NCBI RefSeq assembly: GCF_024054535.1
Contig: NZ_JAMXLV010000022.1
Coordinates: 62,001-126,000, forward strand
DNA length: 64,000 nucleotides
Source: Thermococcus alcaliphilus
GTDB taxonomy: Archaea > Methanobacteriota_B > Thermococci > Thermococcales > Thermococcaceae
Direction of reading: 5' to 3'
Part shown: one piece after another, positions 51,968 to 64,000 of the stretch
Layout of the letters: every line of letters starts with the position of its first letter
How positions within the stretch are numbered: the first letter of the stretch is position 1
Made by a program: the position numbers and the translations under genes
Notes under the pieces: model-generated
The model's input: the letters and a program-made list of their open reading frames with translations, nothing else
What the model was told of the DNA's origin: nothing
Databases searched by the model: none

Positions 51968-54055
51968 ATGTTTCCTCACGAAGAAAAGATCATCCGTGAA
52001 AGGCTCGGTAGAGAGCCTAATGAAGTTGAAAAATCCATGCTTGAGGTAATGTGGAGCGAGCATGCATCATACAAATCAAGCAGAAAGTGGCTCAAACTTT
52101 TACCCACGAGGAACGAGCACGTTATTTTAGGCCCGGGGGAAGATGCAGGCGTTGTAAAATTTGATGAAAATACAGCCATAGTTGTTGGAATAGAAAGTCA
52201 CAACCATCCAAGCGCTGTTGAGCCCTATGGTGGAGCAGCCACAGGTGTTGGAGGGATTGTTAGGGATATACTCTGTATGGGAGCAAGACCTATAGCTCTG
52301 CTCGATCCCATACGCTTTGGGCCCCTAGAGAAGGAGCGCAACAAGTACCTTTTTGAGTACGTAGTTAAGGGAATAGCTGATTATGGCAATAGAATAGGCG
52401 TTCCTACTGTTGGTGGCGAGACAGAGTTTGATGAAAGCCTTGACAGCTACACACTTGTCAACGTTGCTTGTATTGGTTTAATGAGACCCGAAGAGCTTGT
52501 GCACAGCTATGTGGAGGAGAGCGGCCTTTTGCTTGTTTTGGTTGGTAACAAAACAGGAAGGGATGGAATCCACGGCGTAACATTTGCGAGCGAAGAGCTG
52601 AGTGAGAATGCAGAAGAGGAAGATCGCTCCGCAGTGCAGATTCCCGATCCATTTACAGAGAAGCTTTTGATTGAGGCAACGCTTGAAGCCCTTGCAACCG
52701 GAAAAGTCAAGGCCCTTAAAGACCTTGGTGGTGGCGGTCTAACATGCGCCTCCTCGGAGATGGCCGGAAAGAAAGGGTTTGGTGCGATAATCTACGCGGA
52801 TAGAGTGCCCCAAAGAGAGCCAAATATGAACCCAATGGAAGTCATGATTTCCGAGAGCCAGGAAAGAATGCTCTTCGCCGTTAGGAAAGAAGATCTGGAA
52901 GAGATAACAAAGATTTTTGAGAAGTATGAGCTTGAGTGGACTGTTGTTGGTGAGATCATAGAAGAGCCTAGGTATATCGTCTACTGGAATGGTGAAAAGG
53001 TCGCCGACCTGCCCATAGACCTCCTCACGGAAGTGCCAACGATAGAGTGGGAGGCAAAGCCCTACAACATTGAGAGAGACGTTGAGACGCCGGAAATAGG
53101 GCTCGAAGAGGCTTTCCTTAAAGTGCTCTCAAGCCCCAATATAGTAAGCAAGGAGTGGATATGGCAACAGTATGATCATGAGGTTCAAGGAAGGACGGTT
53201 CTAAAGCCCGGAAAGGACGCAGCGGTGCTAAAAATAAACAACGAATACGGCTTGGCTTTTGTTAGCGATGGAAACCCGTCTCACAGCTACCTGAACCCAT
53301 ATCACGGAGCTATGGGTGCTGTTGCCGAAGTCGTTAGGAACTTAGCTAGTGTAGGGGCAAGACCTTTGGCCTTGGTTGACAACCTGAACTTTGCCTCTCC
53401 TGAAAGACCTGAGGTTTACTGGGGCTTCATAGAAACCATTAAAGGGCTCGTCGATGCAGCAAGGGCCTTTGGTTTAGCATATGTGAGTGGGAACGTGAGT
53501 TTTTACAATGAGGTGGGCAATAAGCCTATAAAACCGACCCCCGTGGTTGCCGGATTGGGAAAAGTAAGGCTCGAAAACATTACAACAATGGATTTCAAAG
53601 ATGAGGGAGACCTTATAGCTATTGTTGGGGTTACGAAGAAAGAGCTTGGAGGGAGCAAGCTCTACAGAGTTTTAAACATTGAAGGCGGGTTTGCGCCAAG
53701 AGTAAACCTTGAGCGAGAAAAAAGAAATGTAGAGGGGATTTTAAAAGCAATAGAGCTTGGAATAGTAAAGGCTGTTCACGACGTTAGCAAGGGTGGAATA
53801 GCTGTAGCACTTGCTGAGATGGCCTTAAGTGGGAACATTGGATTCGAGGTTGACATAAGTAAGGTTCCAGTCGAAGAAAAACTCAATCCCGTGGATGTTA
53901 TGTTCTCGGAGAGCCATAGTCGATTTATAATAAGCTTTGAAGAAAAAGACCTCGAAAAGGTCAACACCCTCTTCGATGAATTTGCAGTAATTGGAAGGGT
54001 TGGAGGAAAGAGGCTTGTCTTCAGATGCGGAGAAGAACACATCTCTATGATTTAG
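51968..54055 (+). CDS. purL: FGAM synthetase large subunit
   Basis: Catalytic subunit converting FGAR to FGAM with ATP and PurQ-derived ammonia. 695 residues, small PurL type. MLEVMWSEHASYKSSRKW, GIESHNHPSAVEPYGGAATG, VGGETEFDESL, LKDLGGGGLTCASSEMAGKK, SDGNPSHSYLNPYHGAMGAV and DVSKGGIAVALAEMAL are the duplicated AIRS-like motifs. AAGGAGGTGTCAAG precedes the ATG. Its own promoter explains its separation from purSQ. Confidence 0.97.
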   Translation: MFPHEEKIIRERLGREPNEVEKSMLEVMWSEHASYKSSRKWLKLLPTRNEHVILGPGEDAGVVKFDENTAIVVGIESHNHPSAVEPYGGAATGVGGIVRDILCMGARPIALLDPIRFGPLEKERNKYLFEYVVKGIADYGNRIGVPTVGGETEFDESLDSYTLVNVACIGLMRPEELVHSYVEESGLLLVLVGNKTGRDGIHGVTFASEELSENAEEEDRSAVQIPDPFTEKLLIEATLEALATGKVKALKDLGGGGLTCASSEMAGKKGFGAIIYADRVPQREPNMNPMEVMISESQERMLFAVRKEDLEEITKIFEKYELEWTVVGEIIEEPRYIVYWNGEKVADLPIDLLTEVPTIEWEAKPYNIERDVETPEIGLEEAFLKVLSSPNIVSKEWIWQQYDHEVQGRTVLKPGKDAAVLKINNEYGLAFVSDGNPSHSYLNPYHGAMGAVAEVVRNLASVGARPLALVDNLNFASPERPEVYWGFIETIKGLVDAARAFGLAYVSGNVSFYNEVGNKPIKPTPVVAGLGKVRLENITTMDFKDEGDLIAIVGVTKKELGGSKLYRVLNIEGGFAPRVNLEREKRNVEGILKAIELGIVKAVHDVSKGGIAVALAEMALSGNIGFEVDISKVPVEEKLNPVDVMFSESHSRFIISFEEKDLEKVNTLFDEFAVIGRVGGKRLVFRCGEEHISMI

Positions 54056-54138
54056 AAAAAGTCAGAGAGCTTTATAACTCACTTCCAAAGTTGCTGGGAG
54101 AATGAGTTCATGAAAAATTAACAACTCCTAATTTTTAA

Positions 54139-55200
<1,062 letters not shown>

Positions 55201-55353
55201 CTCTGATATCTCAGAACAAGTTTATCGCAAAATATAGAATTTATAAAGGGAAGGATTGCTCATTTTATTCCCACTCCAATTTTAACAAAAATTTGATCAT
55301 TCATAGGGTTTCGAGCATAAATTTTGGCATAGTAAACTTTAAAAGACCCATAG

Positions 55354-56841
<1,488 letters not shown>

Positions 56842-56847
56842 TTTTTA

Positions 56848-56900
56848 CATTTTTATGTTCAAAATAGCAAAATTTTTAAATCAAATTTTACAATTTTATG
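56848..56900 (+). promoter_or_regulatory. Purine motif pair at guaA subunit B
   Basis: CAT-TTTT-ATG (56848-56857) and CAA-TTTT-ATG (56891-56900), 43 bp apart; TATA-like AATTTTTAAATC lies between. Confidence 0.7.
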
Positions 56901-56915
56901 TCGAAGGTGACGCTC

Positions 56916-57839
56916 ATGTGGGAAAAGTTTATTGAAGAGAAAGTTAACGAAATTAGAGAGACCGTTGGAGATGGAAAGGCAATAATAGCACTAAGCGGAG
57001 GCGTAGACAGCTCAACAGCGGCAATATTAGCCTATAAGGCCATTGGTGATAGGCTCTATGCGGTCTTCGTGAACACTGGATTTCTGAGAAAGGGAGAACC
57101 AGAGTTCGTTATAAAAACTTTCAGAGATGAGTTCGGCCTGAACTTGATCTATGTAGATGCCCAAGAGAGGTTTTTTGAGGCACTTAAAGGTGTAACCGAT
57201 CCAGAGAAAAAGAGAAAAATCATAGGAAAAACGTTCATAGATGTCTTTGAGGAAGTGGCAAGGAAAATCAACGCGGATTTCTTAATTCAGGGCACTATAG
57301 CCCCAGACTGGATCGAAAGCCAAGGGAAGATAAAGAGCCACCACAATGTTGGCGGCTTGCCTGAGAGATTGAACCTCAAGCTCATAGAGCCCCTAAGGGA
57401 TCTCTACAAAGACGAGGTGAGAGAGGTTGCAAGAGAACTCGGTTTGCCGGAGAAGATATACAAGCGCATGCCATTTCCGGGTCCAGGATTAGCCGTGAGG
57501 GTTATTGGTGAAGTGACACCGGAGAAAATAGCCATAGTAAGGGAAGCTAATGCAATAGTGGAGGAAGAGATTGAAAAAGCTGGTCTAAAGCCATGGCAAG
57601 CGTTTGCCGTGCTCCTTGGGGTCAAAACGGTTGGTGTGCAGGGAGATATAAGGGCATACAAAGAAACAATAGCCGTCAGAGTTGTCGAGAGCCTAGACGG
57701 CATGACAGCAAATGCAATGGACGTTCCCTTTAAGGTGCTCCAGAGGATAGCTTTCAGGATAACGAGCGAAATTCCCCAAGTAGGAAGGGTTCTCTACGAC
57801 ATAACTAACAAACCTCCAGCTACAATTGAGTTTGAGTGA
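56916..57839 (+). CDS. guaAB: GMP synthetase ATP-pyrophosphatase subunit
   Basis: Adenylates XMP and accepts ammonia to give GMP; the archaeal enzyme is split into two subunits. 307 residues: PP-loop [56 protein letters not shown]-terminal [15 protein letters not shown] 56916 follows AAGGTGACGCTC; ATG 56898 lies within the second promoter motif. Confidence 0.96.
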   Translation: MWEKFIEEKVNEIRETVGDGKAIIALSGGVDSSTAAILAYKAIGDRLYAVFVNTGFLRKGEPEFVIKTFRDEFGLNLIYVDAQERFFEALKGVTDPEKKRKIIGKTFIDVFEEVARKINADFLIQGTIAPDWIESQGKIKSHHNVGGLPERLNLKLIEPLRDLYKDEVREVARELGLPEKIYKRMPFPGPGLAVRVIGEVTPEKIAIVREANAIVEEEIEKAGLKPWQAFAVLLGVKTVGVQGDIRAYKETIAVRVVESLDGMTANAMDVPFKVLQRIAFRITSEIPQVGRVLYDITNKPPATIEFE

Positions 57840-57886
57840 TAACGTTTATTTAATTTTTCAACTAAATTTTCAATGGTGTATGAGGA

Positions 57887-58201
57887 ATGAGCATTCAGCT
57901 CCTCTTAAAAGAACTAAGAGAAAAAGTTCATTCCATATTGGGGGATAAGCTTAAAGAAGTCATCCTTTATGGTTCTTATGCCAGAGGGGATTATTCCACC
58001 GAAAGCGATGTAGATGTTCTGTTAATTGTAAAGGAAAGACTGAGTCTTGAAGAATACGAGAAAATTATGGAAGTTATAGCAGAGCTAAGTCTCAAATATG
58101 AGAAGGTTATATCCATAATAGACTACCCAGAGAACATTTTTATGACTTCTGATTCGCCATTTTTGCAAAATGTGAAAAAGGAGGGAATCAAGATTGAATA
58201 A
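57887..58201 (+). CDS. Minimal nucleotidyltransferase (MNT) domain protein
   Basis: 104 residues with GSYARGDYSTESDVDVLLIV, the GSxxRG...DVD signature of MNT proteins. Such proteins usually pair with a HEPN toxin, where MNT acts as antitoxin by adding AMP to the toxin. No HEPN gene is adjacent here; the gene lies between the two GMP synthetase subunits and reads in the same direction, so it may simply be a stranded antitoxin. Confidence 0.85.
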   Translation: MSIQLLLKELREKVHSILGDKLKEVILYGSYARGDYSTESDVDVLLIVKERLSLEEYEKIMEVIAELSLKYEKVISIIDYPENIFMTSDSPFLQNVKKEGIKIE

Positions 58202-58224
58202 GTTTGAAGCTTGGAGGGAGATAA

Positions 58225-58791
58225 ATGATCATCATAATGGATAATCACGGGCAGTACGTGCACAGGATTTGGAGAACCCTACGCTACCTCGGCGTTGAGG
58301 CGAAAATAATCCCAAACACAACGCCGCTTGAAGAGATAAAGGCAATGAAGCCCAAGGGAATTATCTTCTCAGGTGGGCCAGATTTGGAAAGAACTGGAAA
58401 TTGTGAAGCTGTCTTAGAGAACTACGAAGACTTCAACGTGCCTATAGTTGGAATATGTTTGGGACATCAGCTCATAGCAAAGCACTTTGGCGGCAAAGTT
58501 GGTAGGGGAGAAAAAGCAGAATACAGCCTCGTTGAGGTCGAGATAATCAAGGAGAACGATATCTTCAAGGGACTCCCAAAGAGGCTTAAAGTTTGGGAAA
58601 GCCACATGGATGAGGTGAAAGAGCTTCCAGAAGAGTTTGAGCTCCTAGCTAAGAGTGAATTTTGCCCTGTTGAAGCAATGAAGCACAAAGAACTTCCAAT
58701 TTATGGGGTTCAGTTTCATCCGGAGGTTGCACACACAGAGATGGGAAGTGAGATTTACAGAAACTTTGCCAGGCTCTGTGGGGAGCTTTAA
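58225..58791 (+). CDS. guaAA: GMP synthetase glutamine amidotransferase subunit
   Basis: 188 residues, class I glutaminase. [34 protein letters not shown], nucleophile Cys in [32 protein letters not shown], His/Glu in [26 protein letters not shown] precedes the ATG. Separated from its partner subunit by the MNT gene. Confidence 0.96.
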   Translation: MIIIMDNHGQYVHRIWRTLRYLGVEAKIIPNTTPLEEIKAMKPKGIIFSGGPDLERTGNCEAVLENYEDFNVPIVGICLGHQLIAKHFGGKVGRGEKAEYSLVEVEIIKENDIFKGLPKRLKVWESHMDEVKELPEEFELLAKSEFCPVEAMKHKELPIYGVQFHPEVAHTEMGSEIYRNFARLCGEL

Positions 58792-58937
58792 CTATGCAGT
58801 AACTTGATTAGAAAGCTTAGATAGTAGTTTGTTGCTTATTTTTGCCATCTCTTTTATGATTAATTATCATCAGTAAAAACAAAACTTTTTTAAATTTCTT
58901 TATTTTTACTATATAAAAACGTAAAAGAGGGAGAAAC

Positions 58938-59225
58938 ATGGGGCATACCCTTTACTATCACATAAGGCTCAAGGAACCTGAAAAAGCCGCAAGGTTCATT
59001 GAAAGAGTATGCAAAGGACTTAGGTGGGATTTTGATACCAGAGAAGGAGAAATAATTGTGTTCCCTCCAGAAGAAAAAGTAGAGCCTCTTGTGATTAAAG
59101 ATGGAAAGGGATTTGCGAAAACTTACAAAGAAGAACCCTACACAACGATTTATTTACTGCTACTGTTCTCACTCTCGGCCTTTGGCTCCGTTGATATTTC
59201 TGATGATGAGGACTTTGTTTTGTGA
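58938..59225 (+). CDS. Small conserved-looking protein, unknown function
   Basis: 95 residues: MGHTLYYHIRLKEPEKAARF, FPPEEKVEPLVIKDGKGFAK, YTTIYLLLLFSLSAFGSVDI. AGAGGGAGAAAC precedes the ATG and a TATA-like TATATAAAAAC lies about 25 bp upstream. It overlaps the 3' end of the opposed membrane-protein gene by 76 bp. No family recognised. Confidence 0.65.
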   Translation: MGHTLYYHIRLKEPEKAARFIERVCKGLRWDFDTREGEIIVFPPEEKVEPLVIKDGKGFAKTYKEEPYTTIYLLLLFSLSAFGSVDISDDEDFVL

Positions 59226-59935
59226 ACCTCCAAGACCCTTTTTGGGATAGAGCTCCTGAATATCCTCTCCTCCACGAGGACTTTCACTATATCGCCTACT
59301 TCAACATCTTCCGCGCTTTCGACCCAGTACTTACCGGGCTTAACGTTGGCCCTTATGTCGTCGTGGACATCTATCCTTACAAGCTCGCCTTTGACTTCTT
59401 CTACAACCCCATAAGTCCAGTCTCTGGTGAACCTTGATTTATAGAGGTATCTAAACCCCAGCACAGCTATAAAGATAATCACCAGGTAGGCATAAAAATA
59501 GTAGACGTTCTTTGCGAGCTTTCTCACCAGGAGATATCCAAGAAAGGACAAAAAGCCGATTACCGTTAGTCCGTAATAAAAGAACCTGTATGGCTCAACT
59601 TCAATAAAGAATTCTCGATTTTTTAAAATGGTGTATCTCAGATAAGCGAAGTAGACAACAAAAAGCAGAGAAAGGTAAAGTTCATTTCCAAAGAGGACTA
59701 GGAGGAGAGATAATAGAAGATAGACAATAAAGGAAAGCTGAATGCTCAAGCTTAAGAGCTCATGAACCGTGAGTTCCCTCTTTATTAGCTTTCTGAGGAG
59801 TTTGAACTTGGGTGGGGTTTTTGATGGAGTGGGTTTGATTATTTCATTTAGGGTTCTTTTTGCCCACTTTGCTGATTTCACGGCAAAGGATTCAGCTGTT
59901 TCACCCACTTTGTAGAGGATTTCATCAAGGCTCAT
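59150..59935 (-). CDS. DUF2101-like membrane protein
   Basis: 261 residues with five hydrophobic segments between about 65 and 170, then a cytoplasmic beta domain (YGVVEEVKGELVRIDVHDDI, DVEVGDIVKVLVEERIF) and a Ser/Glu-rich tail. Assigned to DUF2101 from memory of Thermococcales proteins. ATG 59935 follows GAGGTGAAAATC and lies 10 bp after the upstream gene, so it is the last gene of the envelope operon. Confidence 0.7.
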   Translation of the reverse strand: MSLDEILYKVGETAESFAVKSAKWAKRTLNEIIKPTPSKTPPKFKLLRKLIKRELTVHELLSLSIQLSFIVYLLLSLLLVLFGNELYLSLLFVVYFAYLRYTILKNREFFIEVEPYRFFYYGLTVIGFLSFLGYLLVRKLAKNVYYFYAYLVIIFIAVLGFRYLYKSRFTRDWTYGVVEEVKGELVRIDVHDDIRANVKPGKYWVESAEDVEVGDIVKVLVEERIFRSSIPKRVLEVHKTKSSSSEISTEPKAESENSSSK

Positions 59936-59945
59936 GATTTTCACC

Positions 59946-62450
59946 TCAACTACATGGATAGTTCACAAGCAGGTCACATGATGCCTCTTTGCCTAATATT
60001 GAAAGTGCTGTCTGATTGTCAAGGAAGAAGGGAATGAAAGACAAATCGACAGGAGGATTGAAAATGAAGTAGGGAGTGTCAAGTGTTCCATATGAAACCC
60101 CCCACATTCTGTAGCCATTCGTCTCATTCCCACTCCCAAAGTAATATTGAAGGAAATAGTAGTCAGCACTGCTCTGACCTTCTTTTAACGGTCTAGCCGT
60201 TAGGCCTGAAGTAAAGAGCGTATAGAGCTTGCTGTCAAAGGAATCGTGTGGAATCATGAAACTCACCAAACCAATTGGATAATGTTTATCTTCATAACTT
60301 ATTCCAAGCTCATCTTGGGTTTTATTTGCCAGCTCTTCGTATTTTTCATGGTTGTCATAGCTTCCTTCAAGTCTCTCAAATATAGACCATCCGTCGTATA
60401 TTCCAAAGTACCTCTGCTCCAAGAGGCAGTCGAGGAAAGGTTGGAGATCATAGGCTTTTGCGAGTATTTGAGAAGTTACTGCTGGGGGAGTGTAAGATTC
60501 AACATCACTTGAACTCAAGGATATCCCACTAAAGTTTGTGGAATCTTCAAGGGAGTCTCCATTTGTGTCTGGATATTTACGGATGAAGATGAAGTCATAG
60601 TATGTATCTCTACTGGGACTATCGCTATCAGTAACCAAATAGAGATAGTTTAATGGTTGAATAAATGTTCTTGAATACGTATCATCAGTATTCACTCTAT
60701 AATCTGTCTCGTCTTTAAACTCTGCATCTGCAACAGTAGAACTTAATGGGACTATTATCGCCTCATAAATGTGATATGTGGTAACATCACTCCTCCCATC
60801 TACATCAGTCTCAAAACTCCACCAAGGTCTGTGGACTGCTAATCCATTCCCTCCCTGATAATCATCGGTAAACAACAACATGTAACCATCACTGTCTGTT
60901 ATTCCCACTCCACTGTCCCAATCCCCATTTTTTTGTCCCTTCATCCTGAACCTTACACTGAAAGATCCACTATATCCAATTGAGTTTATAGTCCTAACAG
61001 CCTCTATACTGTCTCCTCCGTTTATTCTGAGCTCTCCATTGCTCTCGGTAGGACTTTGCTCTACCTGGATCCATTTATCATTCCAAGTTCCATCTTCAAA
61101 ATCATCAAAGAATATAAACAGGCCATCTTCATAGTTGTATCCTTTAACCGGAGTTCCAGATCCAAAGTAAAGCGAATAAGTTTTTGATTGACCAGCGTTT
61201 ATGGAATCTTTGATCCATATTAATGCTTCCTGGTTTGATGTATCCCAGTATTCAACCCAAAAAGGTATTCTGTTCCCATTTTCGTCGTAAAGATCTATAG
61301 CCACTTTGACCCGGTATATATCACTATTGCCGTCAGTTTGAGTGTTAGTAAATAGCTGTGTTAAAACACTGGAAGATAAACCCTTTATACTTGAGATTAA
61401 TATAGGTATCTGATAGTTTGTTAAGTCAACCCCAACTTCGTTTGTTACAGTTATATTCAGCCTGTATTGAAGAGAAGTATTTTTCCAATCTCCTGTATTG
61501 GATTTTCCAAACACTAAAACCCCCGCATCGCTCTCATTGAATACATTCACCGGGGAGAGCGAGATTCCCCCTATAGTAGTGTTCACAATTATCGGGACGT
61601 TTGTTCCATTAAGAGAGCCATTTAAAAGCACGTAAGCAAGGGCACCATCTCCGGGATAAAAGTCGCCGAAGTAAATGTAATCTTTACTAACGCTTCTAGA
61701 GAATTCCCCAAGTACGTAAGGGTCATCACTGCTGCCATTTCCTTCGAGTACCTTTATTGGCTTTCCTATCAGCTCAGGATATGGGTAAAGGCAAGCCCTA
61801 ATAGATCTCGAATATCTTCCTCCCGTCATTGGAGGGAATAGTGGATCCTCGAGGTTTCTAATGTCTATAAACGCATAAGTGTAGTTGCCGCTCTTTGGAA
61901 TAGAGCCGTCGTAAACTATCTTGCCGTTAAAATCCCTCACCGTTATGTTAGGAATCTTTGCCTTTACGAAAATGGTGAAGGAATCAAGAACACCAACAGT
62001 AATGCTCATGTTGCTTAATATCTCCTCGTCGCTCTGCTCTATCAAAAATCCCTGCTCAAGGAGATAGTCTCTTGTTAAAGCAAGCCACCTTTCAATGGTC
62101 TGGTTTTGCATAATCTTCTCCAAATTCTCATAGCCAGAAAGTTCCTCACTGGTTCCAAATAGAATTAAATCTTTCAAGGTTTCGTTAGCCGTTTTCTGTT
62201 TTATAAATTCTCCAGTGACTGTAACGTAGTCTATGACAGCTATTAATGCTCGTTTTCCAGAAATCTCAAGTGCCCTTTGAAAGTCAGAGTCAAAGTAAGC
62301 AACTCCCCTGAAGCTCCTCTCTACAAGAACCCTCTCGTTCTGTGCCTGAAATATTTGAGAGGAAACATCCTCATAAGTCGCCAAAAGAAGTAGCATAGGG
62401 ATGAGAAGAACTAAAACAGCAGAATTTAAAATAAAACCTCTCCTCTTCAT
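59946..62450 (-). CDS. Large envelope protein with pilin-like leader and DUF2341 domain
   Basis: 834 residues. MKRRGFILNSAVLVLLIPML is a class III (type IV pilin-like) leader with a long hydrophobic helix. Mid-part (about 330-450) resembles DUF2341: LTNYQIPILISSIKG, YRVKVAIDLYDENGNRIPFW, SINAGQSKTYSLYFGSGTPV. Many Asn-X-Ser/Thr sites suggest heavy N-glycosylation. Probably a pilus-tip or surface adhesin-like protein. GGAGGGAGGACTG precedes the ATG, and TGATG overlaps the upstream stop. Confidence 0.8.
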   Translation of the reverse strand: MKRRGFILNSAVLVLLIPMLLLLATYEDVSSQIFQAQNERVLVERSFRGVAYFDSDFQRALEISGKRALIAVIDYVTVTGEFIKQKTANETLKDLILFGTSEELSGYENLEKIMQNQTIERWLALTRDYLLEQGFLIEQSDEEILSNMSITVGVLDSFTIFVKAKIPNITVRDFNGKIVYDGSIPKSGNYTYAFIDIRNLEDPLFPPMTGGRYSRSIRACLYPYPELIGKPIKVLEGNGSSDDPYVLGEFSRSVSKDYIYFGDFYPGDGALAYVLLNGSLNGTNVPIIVNTTIGGISLSPVNVFNESDAGVLVFGKSNTGDWKNTSLQYRLNITVTNEVGVDLTNYQIPILISSIKGLSSSVLTQLFTNTQTDGNSDIYRVKVAIDLYDENGNRIPFWVEYWDTSNQEALIWIKDSINAGQSKTYSLYFGSGTPVKGYNYEDGLFIFFDDFEDGTWNDKWIQVEQSPTESNGELRINGGDSIEAVRTINSIGYSGSFSVRFRMKGQKNGDWDSGVGITDSDGYMLLFTDDYQGGNGLAVHRPWWSFETDVDGRSDVTTYHIYEAIIVPLSSTVADAEFKDETDYRVNTDDTYSRTFIQPLNYLYLVTDSDSPSRDTYYDFIFIRKYPDTNGDSLEDSTNFSGISLSSSDVESYTPPAVTSQILAKAYDLQPFLDCLLEQRYFGIYDGWSIFERLEGSYDNHEKYEELANKTQDELGISYEDKHYPIGLVSFMIPHDSFDSKLYTLFTSGLTARPLKEGQSSADYYFLQYYFGSGNETNGYRMWGVSYGTLDTPYFIFNPPVDLSFIPFFLDNQTALSILGKEASCDLLVNYPCS

Positions 62451-64000
62451 CAGTCCTCCCTCCATACTCTCAGGGTAATTTGTACAGGCTCAAAAAGTCC
62501 CGGAATTTCTCCCATATCAACAAAAGAAATCCTAACCTCTTCTGAAAGATCAACATCTATCGGATTATTCTGAGAGCCGTCAAAGGGTGTCTTTCTCCAT
62601 TCTCCTGGATTTGAGTCTCCTCTATAGTTGAGTTTATCGAAGAGTCTTAGAATTGCATCATCTACAGCGTAGCCTCCCCCTATATCAGGGTTGAGGTCGT
62701 CAATTGATATAGACTTGTATGGAGGATCTCCAACAAGTATATTCTTCTCCACAATTCCGGAAGAACCGTTGTAGTAGTAGGTCAAATTGTAGCCCTTATA
62801 AGTTGGGTAACCCTGGAGAAGGAAGGGGAAGACCTCTCCATAACCGGCATATCCTTGAATGAAGTATTTTATAATACCTCTCGTTTTACCTTCTCTAAAT
62901 CCGTAATCAGAAGTATAACTTTGGGCAATAAACGTATTCAAGCTTCCAGGAACCATCATGGTTTCATTAAGCCTAGTATAAGCTATCCTGAAAAGGTATT
63001 TATCGATAGATCCATTGTAGATTGTGTAGCCGTTTTCAGTAAACTCCATAGTACCAATTGCATAAAAATTAAAGTTTATCCCAACCCATAAATCAGAATA
63101 CCAGGGATCCGCATATGGTGGAAACGTATAACTTACCTGCATTTGAGAACATCTGTAGATACTACATGAAGAATAAACTACATCGTTGTAATCAATATAA
63201 ATTGAAAGGGGAATAGAGTATAGGGTTATGAGGATTCTCGGGACGTAATCAATCTTTATCCACGAGTTTGGATACCCATAGAGCTTTCTCCGCCTTTCCC
63301 CCCCATAGTCTCGTCCTCCATACTCAAAAGTCAGTCCATCATCAGACAGGCGGGAGTCTAAGGCCAATATAAACGTGAAAGATGTTTTACTGAGATTGAC
63401 ATAGTCCATGCCCGCTTTAGTCTGAAGGGCATTTTTTATTTCATCATTTGTTATATCGATCTCATCCACCCCGTTTTCATTAACATCTTTCTCCAAAAGC
63501 TCCACAGTATTCGCTCCAAAAGAATAATACAGCTTTACTTTATCAACACCCTCTGTCTTCAAGTGAATGTTTATGTTTCTTATTTCGCCGGGCACAAAGA
63601 GGGTGTTGAAATAAGTTATTCCAGTGTAATCACTTTCCAAGTCATATAGCTTCACCAAGCCTGGATCTTCGACTGCAAGGGATGAACTTTGATATTTTAA
63701 ATGAAGCGTTGTGCCACTACCAACTCCAAGCTCGTATCCACAAGGACCATTGCTATATACAATCTTTAACGGAGTGGATCCTGGGTTGATATAATCACTT
63801 ATATCTATTAACTCATCACTAGACGAAGTTACAAAGGTGTTGTTTAGATACACATCCATATCTTGGGTTGTTCTTTTTACAAACCTCCCATCCGCAATTA
63901 TGGATTTGGCATCTTCTGGTATAGTTATATTGGTCATGAGAGTGAATGTGTTGTAATGATAATAAGAACATGCTGCTGCTAGTGCTCTGTGGATTCCAAT
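62450..64000 (-). CDS. Envelope protein of pilin-like operon, 5' end beyond window
   Basis: The frame is open to the right edge; the codons before an internal ATG at 63937 continue in frame (IGIHRALAAACSYYHYNTFT), so the true start lies outside. At least 516 residues, beta-rich, with many aromatic residues and N-glycosylation sites (NETMMVPGS, YYNGSSG), ending in DLSEEVRISFVDMGEIPG and VQITLRVWRED. No family recognised. Translationally coupled to the downstream DUF2341 protein. Confidence 0.75.
   Translation of the reverse strand: MGIHRALAAACSYYHYNTFTLMTNITIPEDAKSIIADGRFVKRTTQDMDVYLNNTFVTSSSDELIDISDYINPGSTPLKIVYSNGPCGYELGVGSGTTLHLKYQSSSLAVEDPGLVKLYDLESDYTGITYFNTLFVPGEIRNINIHLKTEGVDKVKLYYSFGANTVELLEKDVNENGVDEIDITNDEIKNALQTKAGMDYVNLSKTSFTFILALDSRLSDDGLTFEYGGRDYGGERRRKLYGYPNSWIKIDYVPRILITLYSIPLSIYIDYNDVVYSSCSIYRCSQMQVSYTFPPYADPWYSDLWVGINFNFYAIGTMEFTENGYTIYNGSIDKYLFRIAYTRLNETMMVPGSLNTFIAQSYTSDYGFREGKTRGIIKYFIQGYAGYGEVFPFLLQGYPTYKGYNLTYYYNGSSGIVEKNILVGDPPYKSISIDDLNPDIGGGYAVDDAILRLFDKLNYRGDSNPGEWRKTPFDGSQNNPIDVDLSEEVRISFVDMGEIPGLFEPVQITLRVWRED

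Noticed and set aside
55204-55218. Short dyad TCTGATATCTCAGA as a terminator
   Set aside because: The stem is short and not followed by a T-run; support is too weak.

Overview
The window comes from a hyperthermophilic archaeon of the order Thermococcales (Thermococcus/Pyrococcus type). The evidence is a membrane LonB protease with a large intein, archaeal Dph2, formate-dependent archaeal purine enzymes (PurP, PurT), a Tfx regulator, DUF257/DUF835/DUF432/DUF434 proteins, tRNAs with encoded CCA, box C/D guide RNAs, archaeal TATA boxes and a recurrent GGTGA(T/G)-N3-7-start ribosome binding pattern.

Layout. 1-19.6 kb is ordinary chromosome: intein-containing lonB (running off the left edge), a duplicated-domain DUF2666-like protein, ridA, lrgA-lrgB with an overlapping antisense tfx gene, a transglutaminase lipoprotein, tRNA-Tyr, marC, hisS, a PadR/YhfC-like protease operon with a perfect palindromic operator, dph2, two RNA methyltransferases, mscS-DUF432, two surface lipoproteins, and an HD/DUF434 pair. 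Three candidate box C/D sRNAs lie in this part, as does a 38-codon gene.

19,696-39,520 is an integrated mobile element of about 19.8 kb, bounded by a 44-bp direct repeat equal to the 3' part of tRNA-Gln(CUG). The integrase gene is split in the SSV manner: the N-terminal half lies at the right end, the C-terminal half at the left end, and the two join in frame across the repeat to give about 393 residues. The element carries a second complete tyrosine recombinase, a winged-helix/nucleotidyltransferase pair resembling AbiE, a pentapeptide-repeat ion channel, a frameshifted transglutaminase-like gene, an EVE-domain protein, a probable replication module (GGGACAG iterons, long inverted repeat, divergent MCM helicase), DUF835 and DUF257 proteins, and an Argonaute with an apparently intact DEDH catalytic set. 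Just outside the left repeat is a decayed fragment of a second integrase N-terminal gene, which points to an earlier integration at the same tRNA.

39.6-58.8 kb is a nearly complete de novo purine/GMP cluster: purF, purC, purM, purT, purE, purD-purP-purS-purQ, purL, a second purP, guaB and the two GMP synthetase subunits. It starts with a formate dehydrogenase-like gene and is interrupted by an RHH/MazF-type toxin-antitoxin pair, a minimal nucleotidyltransferase and a secreted papain-like hydrolase. Seven promoter regions share a two-site motif (CAT-N4-ATG, sites 42-43 bp apart); six have a TATA box between the sites. The seventh is upstream of the formate dehydrogenase gene, suggesting one purine regulon that may include formate supply for PurT and PurP. 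58.9-64 kb holds a DUF2101-like membrane protein and two large envelope proteins of a pilin-like operon, the last running off the right edge.
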